Shown: positions 14,902-25,008, numbered from the stretch's first letter. The stretch is DNA of 64,000 bases from RGIG4079 sp045646905 (GCA_045646905.1 JAZRLP010000007.1:1-64000); one strand, 5' to 3'. Numbers and translations: made by a program. The notes: a model not told the origin generated them from the sequence alone.

Positions 14902-16356
14902 TTACAATATTTTGGGCAGAGGGAGATTGAGTGCTTTGGCTACGCCTATGCCGTAGGTGGGGTCGGCACGGTAGCAGTTAGTGATGTGGCGTTCTTTGAT
15001 GAAACGTTCGGCATCGCCCATGGCACGTGCTGTGTTTTCGAAAAGCAGTTGTTGCTCTTCTTTGGGCATGAGACGGAATAGATTGCCCGGTTGGGTATAG
15101 TAATCGTCGTCATACTCTCGCTCGTTGTAGTTGAACGCATCGCCATGAATCGCCAATGGCGGTTCTTTGAGGTGTGGCGAGTCGTGCCATTCACCATAAC
15201 TATTGGGCTCATAACTGATAGCGTCGCCATAGTTGCCATCTACTCTCATTGCGCCGTCGCGATGATAGGCGTGGAATGGGCATCGAGGTCGGTTGACCGG
15301 TATTTGATGTGCATTAACCCCAAGGCGATAGCGTTGTGCGTCGCCGTAGGAGAATAAACGTCCTTGCAACATCTTGTCGGAAGAGAACCCTATACCCTCT
15401 ACAATGTTCATGGGGTTGAAGGCCGATTGCTCTACTTCGGCAAAATAGTTCTCGGGGTTGCGATTGAGTTCGAGAATTCCCACATCGTGCAACGGGAAAT
15501 CGCCGTGAGGCCACACTTTAGTGAGGTCAAAGGGGTTGATATGGTAGTTCGCGGCTTGCGCCTCACTCATGAGTTGCACTTGGAAAAGCCAACGTGGATA
15601 GTCGCCATTTTCGATGCTGTTATAAAGGTCGCGGAGATGCGAATCGCGATCCTTGGCAATAATGGCTTCGGCCTCTTGGTCGGTGAGGCATTTAATGCCT
15701 TGCAATGTGCGAAGATGAAACTTAACCCATGTGCGTTTGTTGTCGGCATTGTAGAAACTATAGGTATGGCTGCCAAAACCGTGCATGTGGCGATAGGATA
15801 ACGGAATACCTCGCGGACTCATGGTAATGGTGATTTGGTGCAACGCTTCGGGCAACAATGTCCAGAAATCCCAATTATTGTTGGCACTACGCATCCCGGT
15901 TTTGGGGTCGCGTTTTATGGCATGGTTGAGGTCGGGAAATTTCAGTGGGTCGCGCAAGAAAAACACCGGGGTATTGTTGCCCACGAGATCCCAATTCCCC
16001 TCGTCGGTATAAAATTTCATGGCAAATCCACGAATGTCGCGCTCGGCATCGGCGGCACCTCGTTCACCTGCCACGGTAGAGAAACGCACAAAACACTCCG
16101 TCTGTTTGCCCACTTGACTGAATATTGAGGCACGAGTGTATTGTGTAATGTCGTGAGTCACGGTAAACGTGCCGTATGCCCCTGCGCCTTTAGCGTGCAT
16201 GCGTCGTTCGGGAATCACCTCGCGATCGAAATGTCCGAGTTTTTCGAGAAACCAAGGGTCTTGCATCAACACCGGTCCGCGCACCCCGGCAGTCTGAATG
16301 TTTTGATTGTCGGCAATAGGTCGCCCATTGACCGACGTAAGACGTTTTTTATCCAT
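14902..16356 (-). CDS. katA: Heme catalase (KatA, small-subunit clade)
   Basis: The 484-residue protein carries the catalase active site: the distal His in RRMHAKGAGAYG, the Asn in LVGNNTPVFF and the proximal heme ligand Tyr in RLFSYGDAQRYRLG. It breaks hydrogen peroxide into water and oxygen and protects this anaerobe during oxygen exposure, in keeping with the cytochrome bd operon elsewhere in the window. The ATG at 16354-16356 is preferred over the in-frame TTG two codons before. Length is normal for the clade. Confidence 0.95.
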   Translation of the reverse strand: MDKKRLTSVNGRPIADNQNIQTAGVRGPVLMQDPWFLEKLGHFDREVIPERRMHAKGAGAYGTFTVTHDITQYTRASIFSQVGKQTECFVRFSTVAGERGAADAERDIRGFAMKFYTDEGNWDLVGNNTPVFFLRDPLKFPDLNHAIKRDPKTGMRSANNNWDFWTLLPEALHQITITMSPRGIPLSYRHMHGFGSHTYSFYNADNKRTWVKFHLRTLQGIKCLTDQEAEAIIAKDRDSHLRDLYNSIENGDYPRWLFQVQLMSEAQAANYHINPFDLTKVWPHGDFPLHDVGILELNRNPENYFAEVEQSAFNPMNIVEGIGFSSDKMLQGRLFSYGDAQRYRLGVNAHQIPVNRPRCPFHAYHRDGAMRVDGNYGDAISYEPNSYGEWHDSPHLKEPPLAIHGDAFNYNEREYDDDYYTQPGNLFRLMPKEEQQLLFENTARAMGDAERFIKERHITNCYRADPTYGIGVAKALNLPLPKIL

Positions 16357-16387
16357 AAACAACTATATTTAGAATCACAAACCAGTA

Positions 16388-16744
16388 TTAACATTTATGT
16401 AATAGTCCGGCAGAACTGAAATGGTCTTTGATTGATTGGGCTGCTTGGTTGTAGAAGTCGGAGCATTGTTGGCATTCGAGGTGCTTTTGGGTGTCGTCGT
16501 AGTTGCTTGAGTTGATTTCATTGTGGCAACGACCTATGATGAATCTCATGGCGGTGTCGATGGTCGATTCGCATATAGGGCATTTGTGCCCCAACGCATT
16601 TACCACGAGAATGTCAAACATCTCGGCACACTCATCGTTTTTTACTATCTCATCAATCTCGGGTGCAATGAAACGATTGCTCATATCGTTACTTTGAGTG
16701 AGAAATTCAAGGAAAATACTCCCCATTGTCGCATTTTTTGCCAT
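16388..16744 (-). CDS. Small Cys-rich protein, possible zinc binding
   Basis: The 118-residue protein has Cys/His groups GHKCPICE and LECQQCSDFY with further Cys and His residues between and after them (GRCHNE, LLHKC), enough for one or two zinc sites. The rest is helical and acidic, without signal peptide. I do not recognise a named family. It lies between hydF and the catalase gene on the same strand, with 31 bases to the latter; no function can be drawn from that. Confidence 0.7.
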   Translation of the reverse strand: MAKNATMGSIFLEFLTQSNDMSNRFIAPEIDEIVKNDECAEMFDILVVNALGHKCPICESTIDTAMRFIIGRCHNEINSSNYDDTQKHLECQQCSDFYNQAAQSIKDHFSSAGLLHKC

Positions 16745-16837
16745 AATAATTCACAGGTTAGATGTTTTCAAATGATTTTAACTGAATCTATGAAAACAAA
16801 ACAAAAAATGCTCAAAAAAGTTCAAAAAATGGTATCC

Positions 16838-18043
16838 CTAATACACTACTTTGTCGATGATGCCAGTGAGGGTTGCGATGGCGATGCCGTAGTTGGTGAT
16901 GGCTATGTTTTGTGCTTTGGCTTGTGCCACGCGACTCATCACGAGTCGGCGGTTAAACATGCATGCACCGCAATGTATCACAAGGTCATATTGCGATAGG
17001 TCGGTGGGGAAATCATTGCCTCCAACGATGTCGATATTCAGTTGCTCGCCTATGCGATTGCGAAGCATACGAGGTAGTTTCACGCGTCCTATATCTTCGT
17101 TTTGAGGAATGTGGCTACATGCTTCGGCAATCAGCACGCGCGATGAGGATGTGAGCGAGAGCAGTTTTTTGCCACCTTCTACAAATGTGTCAATATCTCC
17201 TTTGTATCGAGCGAAAAGAATAGAGAAAGAGGTGAGAAGAGGGAGTTGAGGAAGTCCCATTTGTTGTCGAAATTTTTCGACAATCTCGTTGACTGTGGTG
17301 AATACTTGCGAGTCGGTGATGATGAGTTGGGGTGGAGTATTGAGAGAGTTGAGTGCTGATAGAAGCCCTTCGGGAGTGGTGCAAAGTGTGTTGCATCCAC
17401 GGTCGAGGAGTTCGCGTATTACTTCCACTTGTGGTTTTATCAATCTCCCTTTAGGGGCTTGAGCATCTTGGGGCATCACGAGCACCACCATGTCACCAGA
17501 CGAGCATAGTCCCTCGGTGATGAGGCGTGTTTCGTGTTGCGACAATGCTGCCAATCGAGTTAATAATAGGTCGATACCCTCTTTTGTTGTGACACTTAAA
17601 GCGATAGGCTCTGAATCAACAATATCATTGACTTTTGCAGTGAGAGATGCACGATTTTGCATAGTGTCGCACTTTGAAACGACTCCTATGACAGGAATTT
17701 TTCGAGCCGATAGTTGTGCGATTAATGCTTCTTCGATAGAGGTATCATTGTCGTGGAAAAGTACAACGGCAATATCGGTTTTGTCAAGAGCTTTAAGTGA
17801 TTGAGTCTTGCGTTGATTGCCGAGGGGTGTGTTGTCATCGAGTCCCGGGGTATCAATCAATATTGTAGCACCTACTCCGGGCAGTTCGATAGGCTTCAAT
17901 ACCGAATCGGTAGTAGTCCCCGCTATCTCCGATACAATAGCCACCTCTTGCCCAGTCAAGGCATTAATCAGCGACGATTTACCACTATTGCACCGACCAA
18001 AGAAAGCAATATGTACACGATGAGATGAGGGAGTATTGTTCAT
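16838..18043 (-). CDS. hydF: [FeFe] hydrogenase maturation GTPase HydF
   Basis: The 401-residue protein has an Era-like GTPase domain (P-loop GRCNSGKSS, DTPGLDD, and SKCD as the NKxD-like G4) and, after the dimerisation region, the C-terminal iron-sulfur site with HCGACMFN. HydF is the scaffold on which the two-iron subcluster of the H-cluster is loaded by HydE and HydG before transfer to the hydrogenase. It starts 15 bases after the hydG stop, so the two form an operon. Confidence 0.93.
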   Translation of the reverse strand: MNNTPSSHRVHIAFFGRCNSGKSSLINALTGQEVAIVSEIAGTTTDSVLKPIELPGVGATILIDTPGLDDNTPLGNQRKTQSLKALDKTDIAVVLFHDNDTSIEEALIAQLSARKIPVIGVVSKCDTMQNRASLTAKVNDIVDSEPIALSVTTKEGIDLLLTRLAALSQHETRLITEGLCSSGDMVVLVMPQDAQAPKGRLIKPQVEVIRELLDRGCNTLCTTPEGLLSALNSLNTPPQLIITDSQVFTTVNEIVEKFRQQMGLPQLPLLTSFSILFARYKGDIDTFVEGGKKLLSLTSSSRVLIAEACSHIPQNEDIGRVKLPRMLRNRIGEQLNIDIVGGNDFPTDLSQYDLVIHCGACMFNRRLVMSRVAQAKAQNIAITNYGIAIATLTGIIDKVVY

Positions 18044-18058
18044 TATTGTAGTTCTAAT

Positions 18059-19483
18059 TTATAACCTGAAATCGCGTTTGCCGTGAGCGATGTCGTTGAG
18101 GTGGGAGATGGTGATACGGCGTATCTTTTCAGAGTTGATATTGTTTATTTCGCGGGCTATCATATCGAGCCCGAGTTGTCGGGTTGTGGGTGAGGCGTAG
18201 TCTTCGATATATTCGCGTAAGGTCATCAATGCGTTGGGTGCACAGCAGTTGCCTATCATGCCCCTTTTTGCCAATGACATAAAACGGTCGCCTGTGCGCC
18301 CTTCGCGATAGCAGGCAGTGCAGAAACTGGGGATGTATCCCAATTGCAATAACCAGGTTACAATTTCATCGAGTGTGCGATTGTCGTCGATGTCGAATTG
18401 TGCCGATTTGTCGGTGTCAATAGTTGTGTCGGCATATCCTCCTACGCTTGTGCGAGAGCCTCCGCTGAGTTGCGACACTCCCACATCGAGCACTAATTCA
18501 CGGCATTGTTGCGACTCGCGAGTAGAGACAATCATGCCGGTATATGGCACGGCAATGCGAAGAATTGCCACGATGCGACGGAACACCTCGTCGGTAACGG
18601 CATCGGGGAAGTCTTCGGGATTTATATCGTCGGCAGGGCGAATGCGAGGCACGCTGATGGTGTGAGGACCCACGCCATAGGTTGCTTCGAGGTGCTCGGC
18701 ATGCATCAATAGTCCCACAAAGTCGTAACGATAGTTATATAGTCCAAATAAAACACCTATTCCCACATCATCGATGCCCCCTTGCATTGCACGGTCCATC
18801 GCTTCGGTGTGATAGCCCCAATCGCTTTTGGGACCGGTTGGGTGTAGGCGCTGATATTCCTCGCGGTTATATGTCTCTTGAAAGAGGATATATGTGCCTA
18901 TCCCGGCATCGCGAAGCCGACGATAATTCTCAATCGTTGTAGCTGCGATATTCACATTTACACGGCGAATAGCACCATTGCGATGATGAATAGAATATAT
19001 AGTGTCGATTGATTCGAGGATATAGTCAATGGTGTTGATTGTGGGGTGTTCGCCTGCTTCAAGAGCAAGGCGTTTGTGTCCCATATCTTGCAAGGCAATC
19101 ACTTCGCGACGAATCTCATCTTGCGATAGTTTGCGACGAGGGATAGTTCTGTTTTTGGCATGGTAAGGGCAATATACGCACCCATTCACGCAGTAGTTAG
19201 AGAGGTAAAGAGGGGCAAACATCACAATGCGGTTACCGTAGATGTGTTGCTTTATGTCGCGTGCAAGCGAGTAGATGCGATTGATGATTTCGGTGTCGGT
19301 ACATTCGAGCAACACCATCGCCTCACGATGGCTCAACCCTTTTCCTTGTGCCGCCTTGGCAAGAATCTCCTCGATAAGAACCATATCCGTGCGATGCTCT
19401 GCAGCCCACGCCATCGTAGCCCTTATTTCGTCATCGTGAATAAATTCACTTGCAGTATGTGATGTCGCATTATAATTCGCCAT
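18059..19483 (-). CDS. hydG: [FeFe] hydrogenase maturase HydG (tyrosine lyase)
   Basis: A radical SAM enzyme with the CxxxCxxC motif in NYCVNGCVYCPYHAKN and the C-terminal Cys motif in SFCTACYREGRTGDRF that binds the second cluster. HydG splits tyrosine to supply CO and cyanide for the H-cluster. The ATG at 19481-19483 (MANYNATSH, 474 residues) was chosen because the first possible ATG overlaps the promoter at 19493-19500. Its promoter is nearly identical to that of the hydA gene. Confidence 0.94.
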   Translation of the reverse strand: MANYNATSHTASEFIHDDEIRATMAWAAEHRTDMVLIEEILAKAAQGKGLSHREAMVLLECTDTEIINRIYSLARDIKQHIYGNRIVMFAPLYLSNYCVNGCVYCPYHAKNRTIPRRKLSQDEIRREVIALQDMGHKRLALEAGEHPTINTIDYILESIDTIYSIHHRNGAIRRVNVNIAATTIENYRRLRDAGIGTYILFQETYNREEYQRLHPTGPKSDWGYHTEAMDRAMQGGIDDVGIGVLFGLYNYRYDFVGLLMHAEHLEATYGVGPHTISVPRIRPADDINPEDFPDAVTDEVFRRIVAILRIAVPYTGMIVSTRESQQCRELVLDVGVSQLSGGSRTSVGGYADTTIDTDKSAQFDIDDNRTLDEIVTWLLQLGYIPSFCTACYREGRTGDRFMSLAKRGMIGNCCAPNALMTLREYIEDYASPTTRQLGLDMIAREINNINSEKIRRITISHLNDIAHGKRDFRL

Positions 19484-19489
19484 AATTAA

Positions 19490-19510
19490 CTGCAAATTTA
19501 GTGCTTTTTG
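19490..19510 (-). promoter_or_regulatory. hydG promoter, 21-base match to hydA promoter
   Basis: The minus strand holds TAAATTTG (19500 to 19493), a consensus -7 element, within a 21-base block that differs from the hydA promoter block at 28390-28410 by a single base. The similarity includes AAAAAGCAC ahead of the -7 element, so it may also be the binding site of a common regulator. Confidence 0.7.
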
Positions 19511-19540
19511 ATGGGAATTTAGACAGAATAAACATAAGAA

Positions 19541-22500
19541 TTAATCGATATCCCAATAAGCATCTGGATCTCCATCAAAAATTGTATCAATATCATCATC
19601 ACTATACCCCATTTCATCTTGCGCATATGAACCATTGTATCTGTCATATGTTGGTTCATCTCGATCATACGAATAATCATCGCAATCCTCTTCATATTCA
19701 TCATCGTCATCATCATCGTAAATATTACGATAGACTGATGATATTTCATCCCATATTCCTCTTTCTTCTGCTTCGTCTATAGGCTTACTACAGATATTTC
19801 TTTCAGATGATTTATAACCTTGTGTGTAATCACATATAAACTGCGATATTTCACTATTTACTCGCCATACCGACTCTCTACAATCTGGATACTGTCCCAA
19901 TGCGATGAAGAGTAGATCTGCGAAACGATAGTTTTCCCATTCTGATGAGGGGAGTAAGAAATGAGCTCTTCTAACACACATTTTCTTTTTACACCAAAAG
20001 AATGGAATTCCATTATTAGGATCTGAACTACCATAACTTCCCCCTCGACAAATATAATTATCAGAATCCTCGTATTTTTTTATATAGTTAGTGTATAACG
20101 GCTGATATGCATTTGTTTTTGGTAAATAGCCCAGTTCTATCATTCTTTCTTTATCACTCACCAATCCACATTTATCATCTATATGATAAGCAATAACAAA
20201 CTGCTTAACAAAGAATTCTTGAGATTCATGAATATAATATTTGCCATTGATTACTTCTACATTAGTATTCCTTACAAGAACTTGTTTGGCAATTCCCACA
20301 AAATCAGAATCTAACAACCAATCAATTGCTTTTCCAAATAGGTCAATCGGTGACTCATAAAAATGTAAAACGTAATACAATTCGTTGTTTCTGACTTCTT
20401 TTGTCAATATGCCGTTGAATGATTCATAATCAATATTGGACTTAATCGCACTAATTGCAAAATAGCCATTACAAGGATAAAAGAGCTCCTTTGAATATTT
20501 CAAAAAGTCAAACCGTTGCTTTCGTTCTTCTCCGATGGCCAATTCCACCATTGAAGAGGTTATTGTAGCCTTCATATCATTCTTCTTTGCTTTGAGTATA
20601 TAAAGAATGCCACAGATTACAGGACATGCAGGGGTTGTTGTTTCAACAAATTCCGAATATAAGGAATCTAAAGATATAGAAGTATCTCCTGACGACATTT
20701 TCCCAAAGAGGTAACGAAGAATTTTTATCTGTGCCTCAGCAGTTAATTTATATAAATGCGACTTTATTAAATTCCAGTCGTAAGTATCTGAAGGATGTTT
20801 TTGCCACAAGTATAGTTTCAAGAAACCGGTAGCTCTTTGTTGTATCAGATATTGACGACTATCATCAAGATTATCAGCAATAAACAATTTAACCGATAAG
20901 TCTTTGATAGATACTATATCTGATAACATTACATCTTGAAAACAGGCTAGTGTTAAAAGTTTTTTATTCGCAGATTTATTTTTATATGCTTCATCTAATC
21001 GCTTGCGGATGTTTACAGCACCTGGAAACCGAACAATCTTTTCTTCAAATAATGTCCATCTTTCATCATCAGATAAAACAGAGCATATCTTTTCTTCAGC
21101 TTTCTTTAACACAACATCCTTTAAGTTGCCATAATATGCAAGCCATTTTAGCAAACTTCTAATATCACATATAGAGTTATTGCAATCTATCTTAACATAA
21201 TTATACGAACTTAAACTCTTGTATCCAAACTGCTTTATTATATTAGAAACAACTTGCCACTGAATCGACATTGGAGCATCAACTATTTTATAGTCGTACA
21301 ATTCTTTTAACAGCTGGCTTATACTAAAGTTATTTGTTATTTGTTTGTACCTATTATAATATTGTTGACTTGTTATATAATCAGCCTCATAAGCACATTT
21401 TAGTTTCTCTAAATCATCAAGTTTTGAAAATCTATCGTTTACTAGTTCTTTAATCTTATGTTTGGTAGATTCGAGAATCCAATCGCCAAGTTGTCTGATA
21501 AGATAACTAATCTTAAATGGGGTGAGACTTTCTGCTTCGGTTGCTGAAATTACTGATTCGTTAGCACAATTAAGGAAGGATGTTTTTAATGCATCTTTGT
21601 ATAATTGTGGTAGATTTTCGTAACATTCAAGAATTTCTTCACAGACTTTATATTTAAAAAAGTTGTTCCTTAGATTGTTGTATTTTTCAATAAAAAGCCC
21701 AATATTATTAAATTCTTCGAACGTAGAATCCCATATTTTATTCATCGCATTAGCATCGTCACTTAAAACTTTCAATTGTGTAATTACATTGTGCTTGATT
21801 ACATTTTCGTAATGTGTTTCTAATCGTTTTTCTAAATTTTTAATACGTTTTGTTCCCATTTGACACATTGTGACTCCTTCTCTTTCATGATGAATAGCGT
21901 TACAATGACGATAAACATAGAGCTTATGTTTAATGTTTTTATAATCAGAAATGTTTTCTGCATTTGAGATTTTGTGCCTGCAATACAATTTACATATATC
22001 GACATTTGGCATTCCATAGTCATCAGACAAGATCCCTGCATTCTTCTTACAAAAATCTACAGGCAAAGCAGGTTGCAACTTTGGAGCTTTGTATATTATT
22101 TCTATTAAATCACTATCGCTGAATTTTGACAATAGCAAAGACCATGTAGGTGAAATACAATTATCTTCAATTTTTACATTAATTTCGTTGCCTTTTTTGT
22201 CATAGCGTTTTTTTAGGACAAACAAATCATATAGAAACTTTAACTCATCTATTTTTTTTCCATAATATTCATTATCAAGAACATTTTTATCTACCCATAA
22301 AGATAAATCAAAAATATTTAATGACTTGCTTTCTTTTCTATCCTTATGGTTGTATTTTCCAAAATAATTAAATAATTCGGTAATTGACTCTGGCAAATTA
22401 GCGTTTGTTACATTTGTATCATTTGGTATAATAATATTATCGAGGGATTCAAACGATATATAGGTATTATCACTATAGAAGGAATACTCCGATTCATGTT

Positions 22501-22768
22501 CTTTGCATCTAATGATACTCTCTATATATTCAACTTTGAAATTTGATAACGAAGCTCGTTCTATATTAGAAGCAGTATGATTATCAAGGTCAAAATAGAC
22601 AAGTTGACCAGTGCCTACTTCTGACAATAAATCATTAATCGAAAATAGAATTGGGGAGTCTTTTATTGTAGAAGATTTCCAACTACGATTTACTTTCCAT
22701 GTACCATATACTAAAATACCCATTTCTTCTGATGGATTATATTTATATATGTATCCAATTTTTTTCAT
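19541..22768 (-). CDS. Large AT-rich protein of unknown function, OB-fold-like N-terminus
   Basis: The frame encodes 1,075 residues from the ATG at 22766-22768 (MKKIGYIYKYNPSEEMG). The first 60 residues resemble a degenerate cold-shock/OB fold (GYIYKYN..., SPILFSIND, GQLVYFDLD). Around residues 260-320 lies a Cys/His-rich stretch (ICKLYCRH, YRHCNAIHHE), and near residue 960 another (FFWCKKKMCVRR). The middle is helical without motifs; the tail is an Asp/Tyr-rich acidic run. No signal peptide or membrane segment. It sits in an AT-rich island between hydG and hydE. A defence or RNA-related role is possible but unproved. Confidence 0.75.
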   Translation of the reverse strand: MKKIGYIYKYNPSEEMGILVYGTWKVNRSWKSSTIKDSPILFSINDLLSEVGTGQLVYFDLDNHTASNIERASLSNFKVEYIESIIRCKEHESEYSFYSDNTYISFESLDNIIIPNDTNVTNANLPESITELFNYFGKYNHKDRKESKSLNIFDLSLWVDKNVLDNEYYGKKIDELKFLYDLFVLKKRYDKKGNEINVKIEDNCISPTWSLLLSKFSDSDLIEIIYKAPKLQPALPVDFCKKNAGILSDDYGMPNVDICKLYCRHKISNAENISDYKNIKHKLYVYRHCNAIHHEREGVTMCQMGTKRIKNLEKRLETHYENVIKHNVITQLKVLSDDANAMNKIWDSTFEEFNNIGLFIEKYNNLRNNFFKYKVCEEILECYENLPQLYKDALKTSFLNCANESVISATEAESLTPFKISYLIRQLGDWILESTKHKIKELVNDRFSKLDDLEKLKCAYEADYITSQQYYNRYKQITNNFSISQLLKELYDYKIVDAPMSIQWQVVSNIIKQFGYKSLSSYNYVKIDCNNSICDIRSLLKWLAYYGNLKDVVLKKAEEKICSVLSDDERWTLFEEKIVRFPGAVNIRKRLDEAYKNKSANKKLLTLACFQDVMLSDIVSIKDLSVKLFIADNLDDSRQYLIQQRATGFLKLYLWQKHPSDTYDWNLIKSHLYKLTAEAQIKILRYLFGKMSSGDTSISLDSLYSEFVETTTPACPVICGILYILKAKKNDMKATITSSMVELAIGEERKQRFDFLKYSKELFYPCNGYFAISAIKSNIDYESFNGILTKEVRNNELYYVLHFYESPIDLFGKAIDWLLDSDFVGIAKQVLVRNTNVEVINGKYYIHESQEFFVKQFVIAYHIDDKCGLVSDKERMIELGYLPKTNAYQPLYTNYIKKYEDSDNYICRGGSYGSSDPNNGIPFFWCKKKMCVRRAHFLLPSSEWENYRFADLLFIALGQYPDCRESVWRVNSEISQFICDYTQGYKSSERNICSKPIDEAEERGIWDEISSVYRNIYDDDDDDEYEEDCDDYSYDRDEPTYDRYNGSYAQDEMGYSDDDIDTIFDGDPDAYWDID

Positions 22769-23390
22769 ATTATCCAATATTTTCGTTATAAAAATAATAG
22801 GCATAGAATGCTAGAATGTCTGTGCTCACGCTTGCTGGGATTATTATGGGCATTGCATTGACATCAAGGCTTCATCTTTCTTAGTAGATTTATTAAATCC
22901 ACTTTACCCATTTTTATTTTCTGAGACTGTCCTATATATAATCTGTTAAAATTTGAATGCAAAGATGTAAAAAAAAAGCAGACTATCGAAAGAACGAAGC
23001 GAAAATCTGCAATATATATGATTATTTTTAAGAAAAACAGACGTTAGAGCATAAACTAAAAGGCTGTATTTATCTTTTAATTCTTTACTGCTGAAATTAA
23101 TCAATACTTGCAATAGGCATATTTCTCTTCATCTGGGCAACTTTCTCTTATATCAAATCGAAAATATAACCACTTCAATAACAAAAGAAAGGATATGTAT
23201 GCTATCTGAATTTTGCAGGCCGCATTTCGAATTCTGCGCTAAATAGATTCCGCATTAGATATTCCCCTTCTGACTGAAGATATTCCGCTAAAATTTTCTA
23301 ATGTATTACAATTTCTGTAAGATACTTTTGATATTAGATGTCGTAAATTCACAAGTGTCTTATTGATAATTAGTTATAACTGGGGTGGCG
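22769..23390. other. AT-rich intergenic stretch without a supported gene
   Basis: No open frame with coding character occurs here. A near-consensus -7 element on the minus strand (CATCTTTG, about 22961-22968) could be the distant promoter of the large protein gene, leaving a leader of about 190 bases. A weak hairpin (GCAGA/TCTGC) flanks 22978-23010. The remainder looks like decayed sequence. Confidence 0.5.
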
Positions 23391-23479
23391 CTGATTTTTG
23401 TAAAAAGTCAGATATAAAAATGGGCGAATTTTGTAAAAAGTCAGACATAAAATAGGTTGATTTTTGTAAAAAGTCAGAG
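23391..23479. repeat. Three tandem 33-base units containing a palindrome
   Basis: The core TTTTGTAAAAAGTCAGA starts at 23396, 23429 and 23462, an exact 33-base period. In the first copy (23391-23411) it forms a 9-bp hairpin with a 3-base loop (CTGATTTTT paired with AAAAGTCAG, one T-G pair). The other two have imperfect left arms. An isolated fourth copy with intact arms is at 25787-25807. Confidence 0.8.
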
Positions 23480-23493
23480 ATGGGGTTGAGTTA

Positions 23494-23535
23494 ATGCATA
23501 ATTCATAATGCACAATTCATGATGCATAATTCATG
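23494..23535. repeat. Three tandem 14-base units
   Basis: ATGCATAATTCATA, ATGCACAATTCATG and ATGCATAATTCATG follow one another directly. They form a short AT-rich array of the kind often seen between genes in Bacteroidales. No function is evident. Confidence 0.75.
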
Positions 23536-23605
23536 CGCCAGCCTTTATGTTCTTCTGTCTAATTATTTTCTGATACGGCGTCCGTGTCGGTATATAAGAT
23601 TAGGG

Positions 23606-24973
23606 CTACAAATTAAAAGTCCAATCGACGAGGTCGCGTGGGAGAGTGATAGTTTTTGGTTCGCCTCGTTGGCCGGTAACGAAATAATGTTTTGCTACTT
23701 CGTCGTGAAATTGCGACACAAAGGCTTCTTTTATTCGAGCGCATTTTTCGTTAATGGAGTTCTTTGTGGGGTCGGTTACATCTTTGATGCTTTGTCTTAT
23801 TTCCTTATCGCTCTTGCGACCGGTGAGTTGGGTGTAAATGTCGAGCAATTCATCATAATAGTCGGGCAAATTCTTGAATAAAACGCCTTCGGGGTGGCGA
23901 AGGAATAGGAAATACACAGCTTTAGGCAACGGGGTGAGGTGTATTTCCATGTTGTTATAATCGGGAAGGATTATTTTGAAGTCGGCAGTGATGAGCATTC
24001 GGCTCAACGATATTTCTTGCTTGAAGAGCGATGCGATAATAGATTCGGTAACACCTCGTTGTCGTAAAGCTTTTACTCGATCCACGATTTCGCTCATCAT
24101 TTTTTCGGTGTCGTAATTGAAATAAGCATCGGCACTGAACTTTTCAAGAGAGTAGTAGGGGTGAGTATCCTTGATATAACAGCACATGCCAGGGAGAATA
24201 TGTTCCACAGGTCGGGTGTCGCGTGAAGGGATAGGCATGTATGCAAATCGACTTTCCCCACCGTTGTAGCTATCACTTGGGAAAAATATAAAACCACGAG
24301 TAACGATATCTGAGTTGAGGAAGCATTTGCTAATCAATTCCCAAGCATATGATTGCTCAAGGGGCGAACTCTCAAAGTTGTCTTCGTTGCATTGAGGATT
24401 GAGGTAATGGAATGTGTCGAAGTTGTTTAATTGTTTTATAGCATTAGATAAATGGATGAAACGGCAGCCAGTTTCAGATGCCACATAATGGGTGAAATCA
24501 TCGATATGTTGCACTATAAATTGGCTTATCTCGGAGTTTGGGTCGGTGTCAATATAAATGAGTTCATTACGATTGGGATTAAACGAAATGCTATCATCAT
24601 TAAAATATAGGTATTGCATGGGATAGCGAGGATATTCCCTATTGGCAACGAAGTCGCGAATTATGTTGGGCTTTCTTGCAGGTTCGTTGGGTGATGTGGA
24701 GGTGTCGGAGGTATGATTATTTTTCATAAAAAATGAAGCTAAAAAGTTGTAAGAGATGTATAGTATTAAAAATGGAGAAATGATGTAAACGATTGCGATA
24801 CTAATTATTGCCGAGCCAATCTCTTTGAAACTATATTTGTCAATCTCAACTTCAAACAGATTGCGCAGATAGTTTAAAAACGAACTATGCGGTCGATATG
24901 CGATAGATGCAAATATCACAAAAATGAGGAAGCTGATAGATTGAATTAAAAATATAGTTCCTATAGTTGACAT
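23606..24973 (-). CDS. Membrane-anchored protein with C-terminal winged-helix-like region
   Basis: From the ATG at 24971-24973 (MSTIGTIFL) the product has 455 residues. Two membrane segments lie in the first 95 residues, with a loop between. The soluble part includes a mixed alpha/beta middle and a C-terminal region (from LPKAVYFLFLRHPEGVLF) that resembles winged-helix DNA-binding domains seen in Bacteroidota proteins of unknown function. A membrane-bound signalling or regulatory role is a guess. A TACATTTG promoter (25008 to 25001) gives a 22-base leader and supports this start over the TTG at 25042. Confidence 0.75.
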   Translation of the reverse strand: MSTIGTIFLIQSISFLIFVIFASIAYRPHSSFLNYLRNLFEVEIDKYSFKEIGSAIISIAIVYIISPFLILYISYNFLASFFMKNNHTSDTSTSPNEPARKPNIIRDFVANREYPRYPMQYLYFNDDSISFNPNRNELIYIDTDPNSEISQFIVQHIDDFTHYVASETGCRFIHLSNAIKQLNNFDTFHYLNPQCNEDNFESSPLEQSYAWELISKCFLNSDIVTRGFIFFPSDSYNGGESRFAYMPIPSRDTRPVEHILPGMCCYIKDTHPYYSLEKFSADAYFNYDTEKMMSEIVDRVKALRQRGVTESIIASLFKQEISLSRMLITADFKIILPDYNNMEIHLTPLPKAVYFLFLRHPEGVLFKNLPDYYDELLDIYTQLTGRKSDKEIRQSIKDVTDPTKNSINEKCARIKEAFVSQFHDEVAKHYFVTGQRGEPKTITLPRDLVDWTFNL

Positions 24974-25000
24974 GTGGTTGTAAATGGAATAAAATATCAA

Positions 25001-25008
25001 CAAATGTA
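25001..25008 (-). promoter_or_regulatory. Promoter -7 element for the membrane protein gene
   Basis: TACATTTG on the minus strand, 28 bases upstream of the ATG at 24973. It diverges from the plus-strand promoter at 25080-25087. Confidence 0.55.

Noticed and set aside
21880..21990. HEPN motif (R-x5-H) in the large unknown protein
   Set aside because: RHCNAIH occurs in a Cys/His-rich patch that looks more like metal binding; a single short motif is not enough for HEPN.
23391..23479. Regularly spaced repeats as a CRISPR array
   Set aside because: The period is 33 bases with a core of 17-20, leaving only about 13 variable bases; spacers are related to each other and no cas genes are present.
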